NCBI RefSeq assembly: GCF_900459175.1
Contig: NZ_UHFA01000002.1
Span: forward strand, 620,001 to 684,000
Direction: 5' to 3'
Source: Streptococcus downei MFe28
GTDB taxonomy: Bacteria > Bacillota > Bacilli > Lactobacillales > Streptococcaceae
DNA length: 64,000 nucleotides
In this document: positions 54,296-62,640 of the stretch, in pieces
Numbering within the stretch: position 1 is the first letter of the stretch
Layout of the letters: each line of letters starts with the position of its first letter
Notes under the pieces: model-generated
Told to the model about the DNA's origin: nothing
What the model saw: the letters and a program-made list of their open reading frames with translations, nothing else
Databases searched by the model: none
Position numbers and translations under genes: made by a program

Positions 54296-54889
54296 ATGAA
54301 ATTATGGTATTCAAAAACAAGCCCCTACGCCCGCAAGGCTATTGTGACGCTGAGGCATCATCATTTAGAACAGAAAGTTAGTTTGCTTGAGACAACCATG
54401 GCCTTTGATGCCAAGGCTCCTCACAATGTCGACAATCCTTTGGGGCGTATACCGGCTTTTCAAACGGATAGCGGGCAGTGGCTTTACGGTTCTTATCTGA
54501 TTGCGGATTATCTGGATCATTTTGGTCAGAACAGTCCCTTGATTCCAAGTTCCAAGAGCCGCTTGGCTGATGGGATTTTGGAAAATGCCATGATTGTGGT
54601 TGCTGAGCGCATGATGAGAAAAGAATCAGACTGGTGGCATAGCCGTCAAGAACAGCTCTTAGAGCGCTGTCTGCGCAGCTTTGCCCAATTAGAAAAAGAC
54701 CTAGATGCTTTTGAAGATGATTTGAATATGGGAACGCTAACGGCAGTCTGTTTAGTTGATTGGTGGCTGCTGCGACAGTCGGTGCTGGGGGTTAACCTTG
54801 AAGACGAGCACCCGTTCCTGATTAAGTGGGCAGCCCAAATGAACCAGCGCTATCCTGAATTGGCAGATAGTTGGGCACCATTAGCATAA
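54296..54889 (+). CDS. Glutathione S-transferase-like protein
   Basis: A 197-residue protein with an N-terminal thioredoxin-like GST domain (KLWYSKTSPYARKAIVTL, then NPLGRIPAF and the GSYLIADYLD region) and a helical C-terminal domain. The catalytic position is Ser/Pro-rich. The ATG at 54296 is behind AAAGGAG and removes an upstream frame of 45 codons. Streptococci make or import glutathione variably; the natural thiol here is unknown. Confidence 0.85.
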   Translation: MKLWYSKTSPYARKAIVTLRHHHLEQKVSLLETTMAFDAKAPHNVDNPLGRIPAFQTDSGQWLYGSYLIADYLDHFGQNSPLIPSSKSRLADGILENAMIVVAERMMRKESDWWHSRQEQLLERCLRSFAQLEKDLDAFEDDLNMGTLTAVCLVDWWLLRQSVLGVNLEDEHPFLIKWAAQMNQRYPELADSWAPLA

Positions 54890-54957
54890 GAGAAAAAGTG
54901 CAGACTATAACATGGAAGACGCTGTCTGAAAATTTCCCAAAATGGATACAGTTTGCT

Positions 54958-55272
54958 TTACAGATTTTCCCTGCCCCAGTCATTTAAACCCATCATGAGT
55001 TTTAGAAGCTCTTGCCCTTTGGGGCTGAGTGAATACTGGGTGTGCAGTGGCCAAGTCTTAAAATCCTCTTTGATAATGAGATCCTCTTTGATAAGATCAC
55101 CTAAGGAGCGAGTTAACATGGTTTTTGTAATCCCCTTAACATCCCGTTTTAATTGATTAAATCGGGCGGGCTGCTTCTGGGAAATGATCCAAAAGATTTG
55201 TAGTTTCCACTTTCCTGCTAGGCTGTCCATGACTCTCGTCAGACCGCAGTTCCAGTTGTTTCTTGTTTGCAT
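54958..55272 (-). CDS. HxlR-family transcriptional regulator
   Basis: A 104-residue winged-helix regulator: NCGLTRVMDSLAGKWKLQIF, RFNQLKRDVKGITKTMLTRSL and the DLIIKEDF wing. HxlR proteins often sense reactive electrophiles. Two ATGs are possible; the one at 55272 has AGGAAGAG at the better distance. It is divergent from the nitroreductase gene, and a TAGTCA/TGACTA palindrome lies between them. It probably represses the nitroreductase. Confidence 0.88.
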   Translation of the reverse strand: MQTRNNWNCGLTRVMDSLAGKWKLQIFWIISQKQPARFNQLKRDVKGITKTMLTRSLGDLIKEDLIIKEDFKTWPLHTQYSLSPKGQELLKLMMGLNDWGRENL

Positions 55273-55288
55273 AAGCATCTCTTCCTGA

Positions 55289-55308
55289 TAGTCATAAAAA
55301 AGTGACTA
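55289..55308. promoter_or_regulatory. Probable HxlR operator
   Basis: TAGTCA (55289-55294) and TGACTA (55303-55308) are inverted arms separated by eight bases, in the gap between the divergent regulator and nitroreductase genes. Confidence 0.6.
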
Positions 55309-55332
55309 CTGTTTTTTTGTATTTGGCTCTAT

Positions 55333-55338
55333 TATAAT
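55333..55338 (+). promoter_or_regulatory. Nitroreductase promoter -10
   Basis: TATAAT lies 33 bases before the ATG; the operator is about 25 bases upstream. Confidence 0.5.
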
Positions 55339-55370
55339 GAATTTATCTTAGAAGACAAGGAGAAAATCAG

Positions 55371-55985
55371 ATGGAAACTTTTTTAGATTTTTTAGATGGT
55401 CGTCGTTCGGTTCGGCACTTTAATCCTAGAGATACTCTCCCTAGAAGCCTAGCACAATCAATCTTGGAGCACGCTAGTCAGGCTCCGTCGGGAAACAATT
55501 TCCAGCCTTGGCGAGTCGTTGTTGTTCGTGACAAGGAAAAACAGGCCCATTTAGCTCAATTAGCAGCAGGGCAGGTTCAGGTTAAAGATGCCTCAGCGGT
55601 CTTTCTAGTCTTTGGCGATAAATTGGCCTATGATTTAGATTGGTGGCAAGAGTTTCATCTTCAACGAGGAGCCATCTCTAGGGCTGAAGTTGCTGGTAAA
55701 TTATCCCGAATAGAGGCTTATTTTAAACTTCATCCAGAGGATAAGGACTTGGAAGGGCTTCGATTGGACGTTGGTCTTTTTGCTATGAATCTTATGCATG
55801 TGGTGAGAAGTTTTGGTTATGATAGTGTTCCTATGCGAGGAGCTGATTTCACAGCCATAAAGGCCTATCTCCAGCTTCCAGAGAATTGGGAACCTATCCT
55901 AATGTTGCCGGTTGGAAAAGCCTTAACACCAGGGTATCCCCATGCCAGACGTCCCGTCAAAGACTTTACCAGATTTATTGATTAA
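55371..55985 (+). CDS. Nitroreductase-family FMN protein
   Basis: A 204-residue FMN-dependent oxidoreductase: RRSVRHFNPRDTLPR (FMN phosphate site), HASQAPSGNNFQPWRVVVV, and GLRLDVGLFAMNLMHVVRSFG. Members reduce nitro compounds and quinones with NAD(P)H. AAGGAG precedes the ATG. Divergence from an HxlR regulator is the classic arrangement for this family. It ends the accessory block just before ksgA. Confidence 0.9.
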   Translation: METFLDFLDGRRSVRHFNPRDTLPRSLAQSILEHASQAPSGNNFQPWRVVVVRDKEKQAHLAQLAAGQVQVKDASAVFLVFGDKLAYDLDWWQEFHLQRGAISRAEVAGKLSRIEAYFKLHPEDKDLEGLRLDVGLFAMNLMHVVRSFGYDSVPMRGADFTAIKAYLQLPENWEPILMLPVGKALTPGYPHARRPVKDFTRFID

Positions 55986-56022
55986 AGTCTGCCCCAACCT
56001 GACAAGCCTATCTCCATCTTTA

Positions 56023-56031
56023 TGGTATAAT
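56023..56031 (+). promoter_or_regulatory. ksgA promoter, predicted leaderless
   Basis: TGGTATAAT is a perfect extended -10 element and the predicted start point (56038) is one base before the ksgA ATG at 56039. The AAGG at 56034-56037 is too close to act as a ribosome binding site. Confidence 0.55.
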
Positions 56032-56038
56032 ACAAGGT

Positions 56039-56914
56039 ATGAAAATAGCAGACTACAGTGTGACTCGGGCAATTTTGGAGCGGCACGGGTTCACTTTTAA
56101 AAAATCCTTTGGTCAGAATTTCCTGACCGATACCAATATTTTGCAGAAGATTGTTGATACGACTGAGATTGACCAAAATGTCAATGTTATTGAGATTGGC
56201 CCCGGTATCGGAGCCTTGACCGAGTTTTTAGCGGAGCAGGCCGCTGAGGTTATGACTTTTGAAATTGATGACCGCCTGATTCCGATTTTGGCAGACACTT
56301 TGCGGGATTTTGATAATGTCACCGTCATCAATGAAGATATTCTCAAATCAGATTTGCAGACCCAGATTAAGAATTTTGCCAATCCCAACCTGCCCATCAA
56401 GGTAGTAGCCAACCTGCCCTACTATATCACTACGCCCATTCTCATGCATCTGATTGAGAGCAAGATTCCTTTTGCGGAGTTTGTGGTCATGATGCAAAAA
56501 GAGGTGGCCAATCGCATTTCGGCGGAACCTAACACCAAGGCCTACGGCAGCCTATCCATCGCCGTCCAGTACTACATGAGCGCCAAGGTGGCTTTTATCG
56601 TGCCTCGCACGGTCTTTGTCCCAGCCCCCAATGTCGATTCCGCCATTCTCAAGATGACCAGGCGTCCGGCTCCTCTGATTGCCGTCCAGGATGAGGATTT
56701 CTTCTTTGATGTGGCCAAGGCCAGCTTTGTCCATCGCCGCAAGACCCTCTGGAATAATCTGACTAATCGCTTCGGTAAGGAAGAAGCAACCAAGTCCAAA
56801 CTCCAAGCTGCCCTTGAAATGGCAGAGCTGAAACCGAATATCCGTGGCGAAGCCCTCTCCATTCAGGACTTTGGCCGTCTAGCCGATGCCCTCTTGGATG
56901 CGGGCGTGAAATAG
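56039..56914 (+). CDS. ksgA: 16S rRNA dimethyladenosine transferase KsgA (RsmA)
   Basis: A 291-residue SAM methyltransferase that dimethylates two adjacent adenosines near the 3' end of 16S rRNA. Motifs are [23 protein letters not shown] (SAM binding) and [12 protein letters not shown] (catalytic NLPY). The start [18 protein letters not shown] matches family members. Apart from the accessory insert upstream it would follow rnmV as usual. Confidence 0.96.
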   Translation: MKIADYSVTRAILERHGFTFKKSFGQNFLTDTNILQKIVDTTEIDQNVNVIEIGPGIGALTEFLAEQAAEVMTFEIDDRLIPILADTLRDFDNVTVINEDILKSDLQTQIKNFANPNLPIKVVANLPYYITTPILMHLIESKIPFAEFVVMMQKEVANRISAEPNTKAYGSLSIAVQYYMSAKVAFIVPRTVFVPAPNVDSAILKMTRRPAPLIAVQDEDFFFDVAKASFVHRRKTLWNNLTNRFGKEEATKSKLQAALEMAELKPNIRGEALSIQDFGRLADALLDAGVK

Positions 56915-56950
56915 GCATCAACCTCAGTAATGTTCAGAAAGGAGAGTCTA

Positions 56951-57358
56951 ATGACAAGACGAAAAATTTTATCCTTTATTTGTGCCCTAGTTTGGTTTTC
57001 TCAAGCCATCTTGCACCTGCTAATTTTATTTGGAGCTCCACTAGGCAAGCTCTTCTTTGGAGGTACCTATGAGGTCTTTCCGCTTTGGCTGCGGCCGGCC
57101 AACCTTGCCTTGTTTCTAGTTTGGGCTACAATTGGTTATGCCTACCTAGTTTATGGAGGACTTGTTAAGAGCCGCTGGCAGGCTAGCTATGCCCAATGGA
57201 TTGTCCGATTAGCTACTGTTTTCATAGGCTTAGCAACAGTCTTCAATTTCTTTATTAGCACCAGTCCTTGGGAAAAATATCTGACTGGAAGTTTAACGGC
57301 CTTTATTCTTTTGCTCAGTCTCTGGCTAATTTCTTTGCCCCAGCGAACTCACACCTAA
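56951..57358 (+). CDS. Hypothetical four-helix membrane protein
   Basis: A 135-residue protein with four hydrophobic segments (ILSFICALVWFSQAILHLLI; LWLRPANLALFLVWATIGYAY; WIVRLATVFIGLATVFNFF; GSLTAFILLLSLWLISL), basic at the N-terminus. I do not recognise the family. GGAG precedes the ATG at 56951, so the frame from 56930 is not used. It follows ksgA after 36 bases and may be co-transcribed with it. It ends at the bidirectional terminator. Confidence 0.65.
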   Translation: MTRRKILSFICALVWFSQAILHLLILFGAPLGKLFFGGTYEVFPLWLRPANLALFLVWATIGYAYLVYGGLVKSRWQASYAQWIVRLATVFIGLATVFNFFISTSPWEKYLTGSLTAFILLLSLWLISLPQRTHT

Positions 57359-57388
57359 AAAAGCCAACCCAAGCGGGCTGGCTTTTGT
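57357..57388. terminator. Bidirectional terminator between membrane protein and tRNA-Ser
   Basis: AAAAAGCCAACCC pairs with GGGCTGGCTTTT; on the minus strand it follows the tRNA-Ser gene. Confidence 0.8.
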
Positions 57389-57396
57389 CTATCTAA

Positions 57397-57485
57397 GGAA
57401 AGGACGGGATTTGAACCCGCGCATGAACAAAAGTCCACTTGCCGGATTTCGAGTCCGGTGCCGTACCAAGCTGGGCCACCTTTCC
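57397..57485 (-). tRNA. tRNA-Ser (CGA)
   Basis: On the minus strand an 89-nt cloverleaf: acceptor GGAAAGG with CCTTTCC, anticodon stem-loop CCGGACTCGAAATCCGG with anticodon CGA, a long class II variable arm and T-arm GCGGGTTCAAATCCCG (CGGGTTCAAATCCCG). The CCA end is not encoded. It reads UCG. Confidence 0.93.
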
Positions 57486-57579
57486 AAAAGTCCTCTTGAC
57501 AATTAGTCCTAGTCTTGGTTGCTTTGTCTGGCAATGTCTCTGTGACTAGGCTCCTTGGCTAAGACCAATTGTCATTGAG

Positions 57580-57608
57580 GAAAAATAAAAGACATCAGTT
57601 TCGATGTC
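57580..57608 (-). terminator. tRNA-Leu terminator
   Basis: On the minus strand GACATC pairs with GATGTC and is followed by TTTTATTTTT. Confidence 0.75.
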
Positions 57609-57614
57609 ACTAAT

Positions 57615-57696
57615 GCGGAGGAAGGGATTTGAACCCTCACACCCGTACGGGCACATGCGCCTGAAGCATGCGTGTCTGCCGTTCCACCACCTCCGC
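57615..57696 (-). tRNA. tRNA-Leu (CAG)
   Basis: On the minus strand an 82-nt cloverleaf: acceptor GCGGAGG with CCTCCGC, anticodon loop TTCAGGC within CGCATGC/GCATGTG giving anticodon CAG, a class II variable arm and T-arm GAGGGTTCAAATCCCTT. It reads CUG. CCA is not encoded. Confidence 0.93.
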
Positions 57697-57706
57697 ATAT
57701 AAGACT

Positions 57707-57734
57707 ATTATAGCGGATTTTCTGAAAATTGCAA
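57707..57734 (-). promoter_or_regulatory. tRNA-Leu promoter
   Basis: Minus-strand TTGCAA (57729-57734) and TATAAT (57707-57712) are spaced by 16 bases, directly upstream of the tRNA. Confidence 0.65.
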
Positions 57735-57781
57735 GATTAAGTTAGCAGGAAGTCCGCGGTTCTAAGTTTCCTGTTAATTCC

Positions 57782-57955
57782 CAAAGTAAGTTCCAGTCAG
57801 GTGACAAAACTAGAAGTTAGTCTGAAACGTGTTTTTGTGGTGGAATTAAGTCTGAGACTTTTCTGTTAGAAAGAGGTCATCATGACATCACAAAAATACA
57901 AATCTAAGTTCTCAAAGTAAGTTCTAGCTAATGTCCAAAACTAGAACTTTGTCTG
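57782..57955. repeat. Imperfect 43-bp direct repeat pair
   Basis: 57782-57824 and 57913-57955 share CAAAGTAAGTTC, CAAAACTAGAA and GTCTG in the same order and spacing. The second copy also forms AGTTCTAG/CTAGAACT. A further shared piece, GTC(C/T)GCGGTTCT, occurs at about 57753 and 57970. No gene lies in this 470-base gap before rsgA. Confidence 0.6.
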
Positions 57956-58169
57956 GGAATTTAGCGGTAGTCTGCGGTTCTTTTAGCAAAAAAAATTCGA
58001 GGTAGGTGGAAGCGTGGATATTAAAACTTGTCAATTTTTCCCTTTATACGGCCTGCTATTTCGCTCTTCCTGTCAAAGTTCAGGACAATCTTTGGCAAAT
58101 AAAGTTTAGTCACATCTGACCCTTGCTTTTGTGGTATAATAAGCCCATAAAATTCACAAAGGAGTTCAT

Positions 58170-59042
58170 TTGCAAGGTAGAATTATCAAGGCTTTAGCGG
58201 GTTTCTATTATGTGGAAGCAGGCGGTCAAATTTTTCAGACGCGAGCTCGAGGAAATTTTCGAAAAAAAGGCCAGACCCCCTATGTGGGTGATTGGGTTGA
58301 TTTTTCGGCCGAGGAAAATTCCCAAGGTTATATTTTGAAGATTCATGAGCGCAAAAACAGTCTGGTGCGACCTCCCATTGTCAACATTGATCAGGCCGTG
58401 GTTATCATGTCGGCCAAGGAGCCTGATTTTAACAGCAACCTCCTGGATCGCTTTTTGGTGCTCTTGGAGCACAAGGGAATTAAACCGCTGGTTTATATCT
58501 CCAAGACCGACCTCCTTGAAGACGAGAATCAGATAAAAGCGATTGGTCAGCACTATCAAGCAATCGGTTATGAATTTTGCTGGTCGTTAGATCAACTCCT
58601 ACCCAAGCTAAAAGGCCAAACCACGGTCTTTATGGGCCAGACCGGTGTGGGGAAATCTACCCTGCTCAATAAAATTGCTCCTGAGCTTGAACTGGAAACC
58701 AAGGCAATTTCTAATAGTTTAGGACGGGGCCGGCATACGACTCGGGCTGTCAGCTTCTATAATGTTCATGGAGGAAAGATTGCTGATACCCCAGGTTTTT
58801 CTTCCATTGATTATGAAGTTTCGGATAGTGCCCAGCTCAATCAAGCCTTCCCAGAATTTCGCAAACTGAGCCAGAATTGTAAATTTCGCTCCTGCACCCA
58901 CACCCATGAGCCAGCTTGTGCTGTCAAGGCTGCCCTAGAGTCTAATCAGATTTGGGCCAGTCGTTACGATGATTACCTGGTTTTCCTTAGTGAGATTGAA
59001 AATCGTCGAGAAACCTATAAGAAAGTCATCAAAAGAAAGTAG
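58170..59042 (+). CDS. rsgA: Ribosome small subunit GTPase RsgA
   Basis: A 290-residue circularly permuted GTPase for 30S subunit maturation. An N-terminal OB fold is followed by the G-domain in permuted order, VYISKTD (G4), then [12 protein letters not shown] (P-loop) and DTPGF (G3), and a C-terminal zinc site [14 protein letters not shown]. It starts with TTG six bases after AAAGGAG. It leads the set rsgA-rpe-thiN-rmuC-yhaM. TGGTATAAT lies about 40 bases upstream. Confidence 0.95.
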   Translation: MQGRIIKALAGFYYVEAGGQIFQTRARGNFRKKGQTPYVGDWVDFSAEENSQGYILKIHERKNSLVRPPIVNIDQAVVIMSAKEPDFNSNLLDRFLVLLEHKGIKPLVYISKTDLLEDENQIKAIGQHYQAIGYEFCWSLDQLLPKLKGQTTVFMGQTGVGKSTLLNKIAPELELETKAISNSLGRGRHTTRAVSFYNVHGGKIADTPGFSSIDYEVSDSAQLNQAFPEFRKLSQNCKFRSCTHTHEPACAVKAALESNQIWASRYDDYLVFLSEIENRRETYKKVIKRK

Positions 59043-59054
59043 GATTATGCTTCT

Positions 59055-59714
59055 ATGGTCAATAAAATTGCTCCCTCAATTCTAGCTGCTGATTACGCTA
59101 ATTTCGCCCAAGAACTTAAACGGATTGATGAAACCAGTGCCGACTACGTTCATATTGATATTATGGATGGCCAGTTCGTTCCCAACATCAGCTTCGGGGC
59201 TGATGTCGTTGCCAGCCTGCGGAAACACAGCAAGCTGGTCTTCGACTGTCACCTGATGGTGGTTGAACCCGAACGTTATGTGGATGCTTTTGCCCAAGCT
59301 GGGGCGGATATTATGACCATCCATGTTGAAGCCACCCAGCATATTCACGGAGCCTTGCAAAAAATCAAAAAAGCAGGTCTCAAGGCAGGGGTTGTTATCA
59401 ATCCAGGGACGCCAGTTTCTGCATTGGAACCAATTCTCAACTTAGTTGACCAGGTGCTGATTATGACGGTTAATCCTGGCTTTGGTGGTCAAGCCTTTAT
59501 TCCAGAGATGTTAGAAAAGGTGAAAAAAGTAGCCACTTGGCGAGAAGAAGCTGGCTATAATTTTGACATTGAAGTCGATGGCGGAGTTGATGACAAGACC
59601 ATCAAGGCCTGCAAGGATGCAGGAGCCAATGTTTTTGTTGCGGGGTCTTATCTCTTTAAGGCTGACGACTTAGCTAGTCAGGTTCAAACTCTACGGGATG
59701 CTCTAGATGCCTAA
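59055..59714 (+). CDS. rpe: Ribulose-phosphate 3-epimerase
   Basis: A 219-residue TIM-barrel metalloenzyme of the pentose phosphate pathway. Metal ligands and active site are in VHIDIMDGQFVPN, DCHLMV, TVNPGFGGQ and EVDGGVDDKT. It starts 12 bases after rsgA and overlaps thiN by eight bases. Confidence 0.96.
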   Translation: MVNKIAPSILAADYANFAQELKRIDETSADYVHIDIMDGQFVPNISFGADVVASLRKHSKLVFDCHLMVVEPERYVDAFAQAGADIMTIHVEATQHIHGALQKIKKAGLKAGVVINPGTPVSALEPILNLVDQVLIMTVNPGFGGQAFIPEMLEKVKKVATWREEAGYNFDIEVDGGVDDKTIKACKDAGANVFVAGSYLFKADDLASQVQTLRDALDA

Positions 59715-60342
59715 GAAAATTGCTCTTTTAGCAGGTGGTTGCCGAGTTGAAATTCCCCAAGATTTCGATGCTTATGTCGGTATTGACCGTGCCTGTCTCT
59801 GGCTACTTGAGCAGGGTCTCCCTTTAGATTTAGCTATCGGTGATTTTGATTCGGTGACAGACCGAGAACTACAGCAGATTGGTCAGCAGGCTAGTCAGCT
59901 AATTCAGGCTTCCAGCCAGAAGAATGATACAGATACCGAGCTGGCTCTTAAGACTGTTCTAGACTTGTATCCCCAAGCTCAGCTAACTATTTTTGGAGCC
60001 TTTGGCGGGCGTTTAGATCATGCCCTCAGCAATGTCTTCCTGCCTGGCGACCCCGAGATTGCCCCTTTTATGAAGCAAATCAGTCTAGTGGATGAGCAAA
60101 ATGTCATTGACTATTTGCCAGCTGGTCGGCACCAGATTTCAGCGATTCCAGGCATGACTTACGTCTCCTTTATGACCGAAGGTGCTACCAATCTAACGAT
60201 CAAGGGTGCCAAGTATGAGCTGACCTCGGGCAATTATTTCCAAAAGAAAATCTATTCTAGCAATGAATTTAGCAATCAAGCGATAGAGGTCAGTCTAAAT
60301 CAGGGCTACCTCGTCGTTATTCAAAGTAAGGACAAAACATGA
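59707..60342 (+). CDS. thiN: Thiamine pyrophosphokinase
   Basis: A 211-residue enzyme that makes thiamine diphosphate from thiamine and ATP. The conserved acidic motif is AIGDFDSVTDRELQQ, followed by QKNDTDTELAL and FGAFGGRLDHALSN. It overlaps rpe upstream and rmuC downstream, which fits a translationally coupled operon. Confidence 0.93.
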   Translation: MPKKIALLAGGCRVEIPQDFDAYVGIDRACLWLLEQGLPLDLAIGDFDSVTDRELQQIGQQASQLIQASSQKNDTDTELALKTVLDLYPQAQLTIFGAFGGRLDHALSNVFLPGDPEIAPFMKQISLVDEQNVIDYLPAGRHQISAIPGMTYVSFMTEGATNLTIKGAKYELTSGNYFQKKIYSSNEFSNQAIEVSLNQGYLVVIQSKDKT

Positions 60343-61616
60343 GCCTCATTCTAATGCTTATTGGCCTAGCTAGCCTGGGTCTCTCCTTCTATCTTGTCAT
60401 CAGGGTAGCCGATCTCCAGAGTCAGCTAAGGAAAGCCTTGGATGACAATGCTGACAATTTATCTGAGCAGGTTTCCTATCAGTTGGATTTGGCTAAGAAG
60501 GATCAGATTCTAGCCCTCAATCAAGAATTGGGTCAACAAAAGACAGAAACCTACCAGCAACTGGCTGACATCCGCGATGTCCTCCACAAGAATCTCAGTG
60601 ATAATCGGGACCGCTCGGATCAGCGACTGGAGCTGATGAACCAGACTCTGACCAAGGCCGTCAAAGAGATGCAGGAATCCAACGAAAAACGGCTGGACCA
60701 AATGCGGCAGACCGTTGAAGAAAAGCTGGAACAAACTCTGCAAACTCGCCTGCAGGCCTCCTTTGCGACAGTCTCTCAACAATTGGAATCGGTTAACCAA
60801 GGCCTTGGACAAATGAAGACAGTTGCCCAAGATGTTGGCACCCTCAACAAGGTCCTCTCCAACACTAAGACCCGTGGAATTATGGGTGAATTGCAGCTGG
60901 GCCAAATCATCGAAGACATCATGACCGACAGCCAGTATGAGCGGGAATTTGCTACGGTTAAGGGCTCTAGTGAGCGGGTCGAGTATGCTATTAAACTCCC
61001 TGGCAACCACGATGGTCAATATGTCTATCTGCCCATAGACTCCAAGTTTCCCTTGGAAGATTACTATCGGTTGGAAGAGGCCTACGAATCTGGCGATAGC
61101 CAGCAGATTGAGGCCTATCGCAAGTCGCTTCTGGCCAGTCTCAAACGCTTTGCCAAGGATATCCAAAAGAAGTACCTCAATCCACCAGAAACCACCAATT
61201 TTGGCATCATGTTTTTGCCGACAGAAGGGCTCTACTCGGAAGTGGTCCGAAATTCGGCCTTCTTTGACGGCTTAAGACGGGAGGAAAATATTGTTGTAGC
61301 AGGCCCTTCAACCTTGTCAGCCTTGCTCAATTCTCTCTCGGTTGGCTTTAAGACGCTTAATATCCAAAAGAATGCAGACGATATTTCCAAAATTTTGGGC
61401 AATGTCAAAACTGAGTTTACTAAATTCGGTGGCATGCTGACCAAGGCTCAGAAGCAACTCAACACCGCTAGCAAGACCGTTGATAGCCTCCTGACAACTA
61501 GGACCAATGCCATCGTCAGAGCCCTAGATAGGGTTGAAGCTTATCAAGATTCTAACACGCAATCCCTACTCAATATCCCGCAAATAGAAGAAGGCGAGGA
61601 CTCGCATGAAAATTAA
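60339..61616 (+). CDS. rmuC: DNA recombination protein RmuC
   Basis: A 425-residue protein with an N-terminal membrane helix (ILMLIGLASLGLSFYLVI), a coiled coil at about 25-150, and a nuclease-like RmuC domain at about 170-370 (RGIMGELQLGQIIEDIM; YLPIDSKFPLEDYYRLEEAY; NFGIMFLPTEGLYSEV). It limits inversions at inverted repeats in other bacteria. It overlaps both neighbours. Confidence 0.93.
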   Translation: MSLILMLIGLASLGLSFYLVIRVADLQSQLRKALDDNADNLSEQVSYQLDLAKKDQILALNQELGQQKTETYQQLADIRDVLHKNLSDNRDRSDQRLELMNQTLTKAVKEMQESNEKRLDQMRQTVEEKLEQTLQTRLQASFATVSQQLESVNQGLGQMKTVAQDVGTLNKVLSNTKTRGIMGELQLGQIIEDIMTDSQYEREFATVKGSSERVEYAIKLPGNHDGQYVYLPIDSKFPLEDYYRLEEAYESGDSQQIEAYRKSLLASLKRFAKDIQKKYLNPPETTNFGIMFLPTEGLYSEVVRNSAFFDGLRREENIVVAGPSTLSALLNSLSVGFKTLNIQKNADDISKILGNVKTEFTKFGGMLTKAQKQLNTASKTVDSLLTTRTNAIVRALDRVEAYQDSNTQSLLNIPQIEEGEDSHEN

Positions 61617-62544
61617 TCAAATGAAAAAAGATGAGCTTTTTGAAGGTTTCTACCTGATTAAAAAAGCTGAACTGAGAAAAACGCGGGCAGGCAAGGACTA
61701 TCTAGCCATGACCTTCCAAGATGACTCAGGCCAGATTTCAGGTAACCTTTGGGACGCTCAGCCCCACAATGTCCAAGAATTCACTGCTGGTAAGGTTGTC
61801 CATATGCAAGGTCGGCGCGAGGTCTACAATGGTACTCCTCAGGTCAATCAAATCACCCTGCGTAATGTCAAAGAGGGTGAACCCAGCGATCCAGCCGATT
61901 TTCGGGAAAAATCTCCAGTCAATATCACCGAAATTCGTGACTACCTTGAAGGGATGATGTTCAAAATTGAAAATGCTACCTGGCAAAGGATTGTCCGCAC
62001 CCTTTACCGTAAGTTTGATAAGGCCTTTTTTACCTATCCAGCCGCCAAGACCAACCATCATGCCTTTGAAAATGGGCTGGCCTACCACACGGCGACCATG
62101 GTTCGCCTAGCCGATAGTATTGGTGACATCTATCCCAATCTCAATAAAAGCCTCCTCTTTGCTGGCATTATGCTACATGATTTAGCCAAGTGTATCGAAC
62201 TCTCTGGCGTTGATGGCACAGAGTACACTGTTCGTGGCAACCTTATCGGTCATATCGCTCTGGTCAATGAGGAAATCACCAAGGCCATCATTGAGTTAGG
62301 AATTGAGGATGACCGAGAAGATGTCACTATTCTTCGCCATGTGGTGCTCAGTCACCATGGCCAATTAGAATATGGCAGCCCTGTTCGCCCTCAAGTCATG
62401 GAGGCAGAAATCATTCACATGATTGATAATATTGATGCTGAAATGATGATGATGACAACGGCTCTGGCCCAGGTGGAGGAGGGTGAGATGACCAGTCGCG
62501 TCTTTGCCCTAGAAAATCGTTCTTTTTACAAGCCAAACTTATAA
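61606..62544 (+). CDS. yhaM: 3'-5' exoribonuclease YhaM (CBF1)
   Basis: A 312-residue exonuclease with an N-terminal OB fold (about 15-100, MTFQDDSGQISGNLWD) and a C-terminal HD domain with HHAFENGLAYHTATM, MLHDLAKCIEL and LRHVVLSHHGQLEYGSP. It trims RNA 3' ends. Related proteins bind the plasmid element CMP (CBF1). The gene overlaps rmuC by 11 bases and ends the operon. Confidence 0.93.
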   Translation: MKINQMKKDELFEGFYLIKKAELRKTRAGKDYLAMTFQDDSGQISGNLWDAQPHNVQEFTAGKVVHMQGRREVYNGTPQVNQITLRNVKEGEPSDPADFREKSPVNITEIRDYLEGMMFKIENATWQRIVRTLYRKFDKAFFTYPAAKTNHHAFENGLAYHTATMVRLADSIGDIYPNLNKSLLFAGIMLHDLAKCIELSGVDGTEYTVRGNLIGHIALVNEEITKAIIELGIEDDREDVTILRHVVLSHHGQLEYGSPVRPQVMEAEIIHMIDNIDAEMMMMTTALAQVEEGEMTSRVFALENRSFYKPNL

Positions 62545-62574
62545 AACAAGGGATAAAATGAATATTTACGGTGT

Positions 62575-62609
62575 AAATGTTCGTTTTTTGCTGTATTTTA
62601 TGATACAAT
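62575..62609 (+). promoter_or_regulatory. purR promoter with PurBox
   Basis: On the minus strand 62575-62587 reads AAAACGAACATTT, a good match to the PurBox core CGAAC. TGATACAAT at 62601-62609 is an extended -10 element. Autoregulation by PurR is likely. Confidence 0.55.
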
Positions 62610-62640
62610 TTTCTTAAAACAATAAGAAATGGAAAGACTA

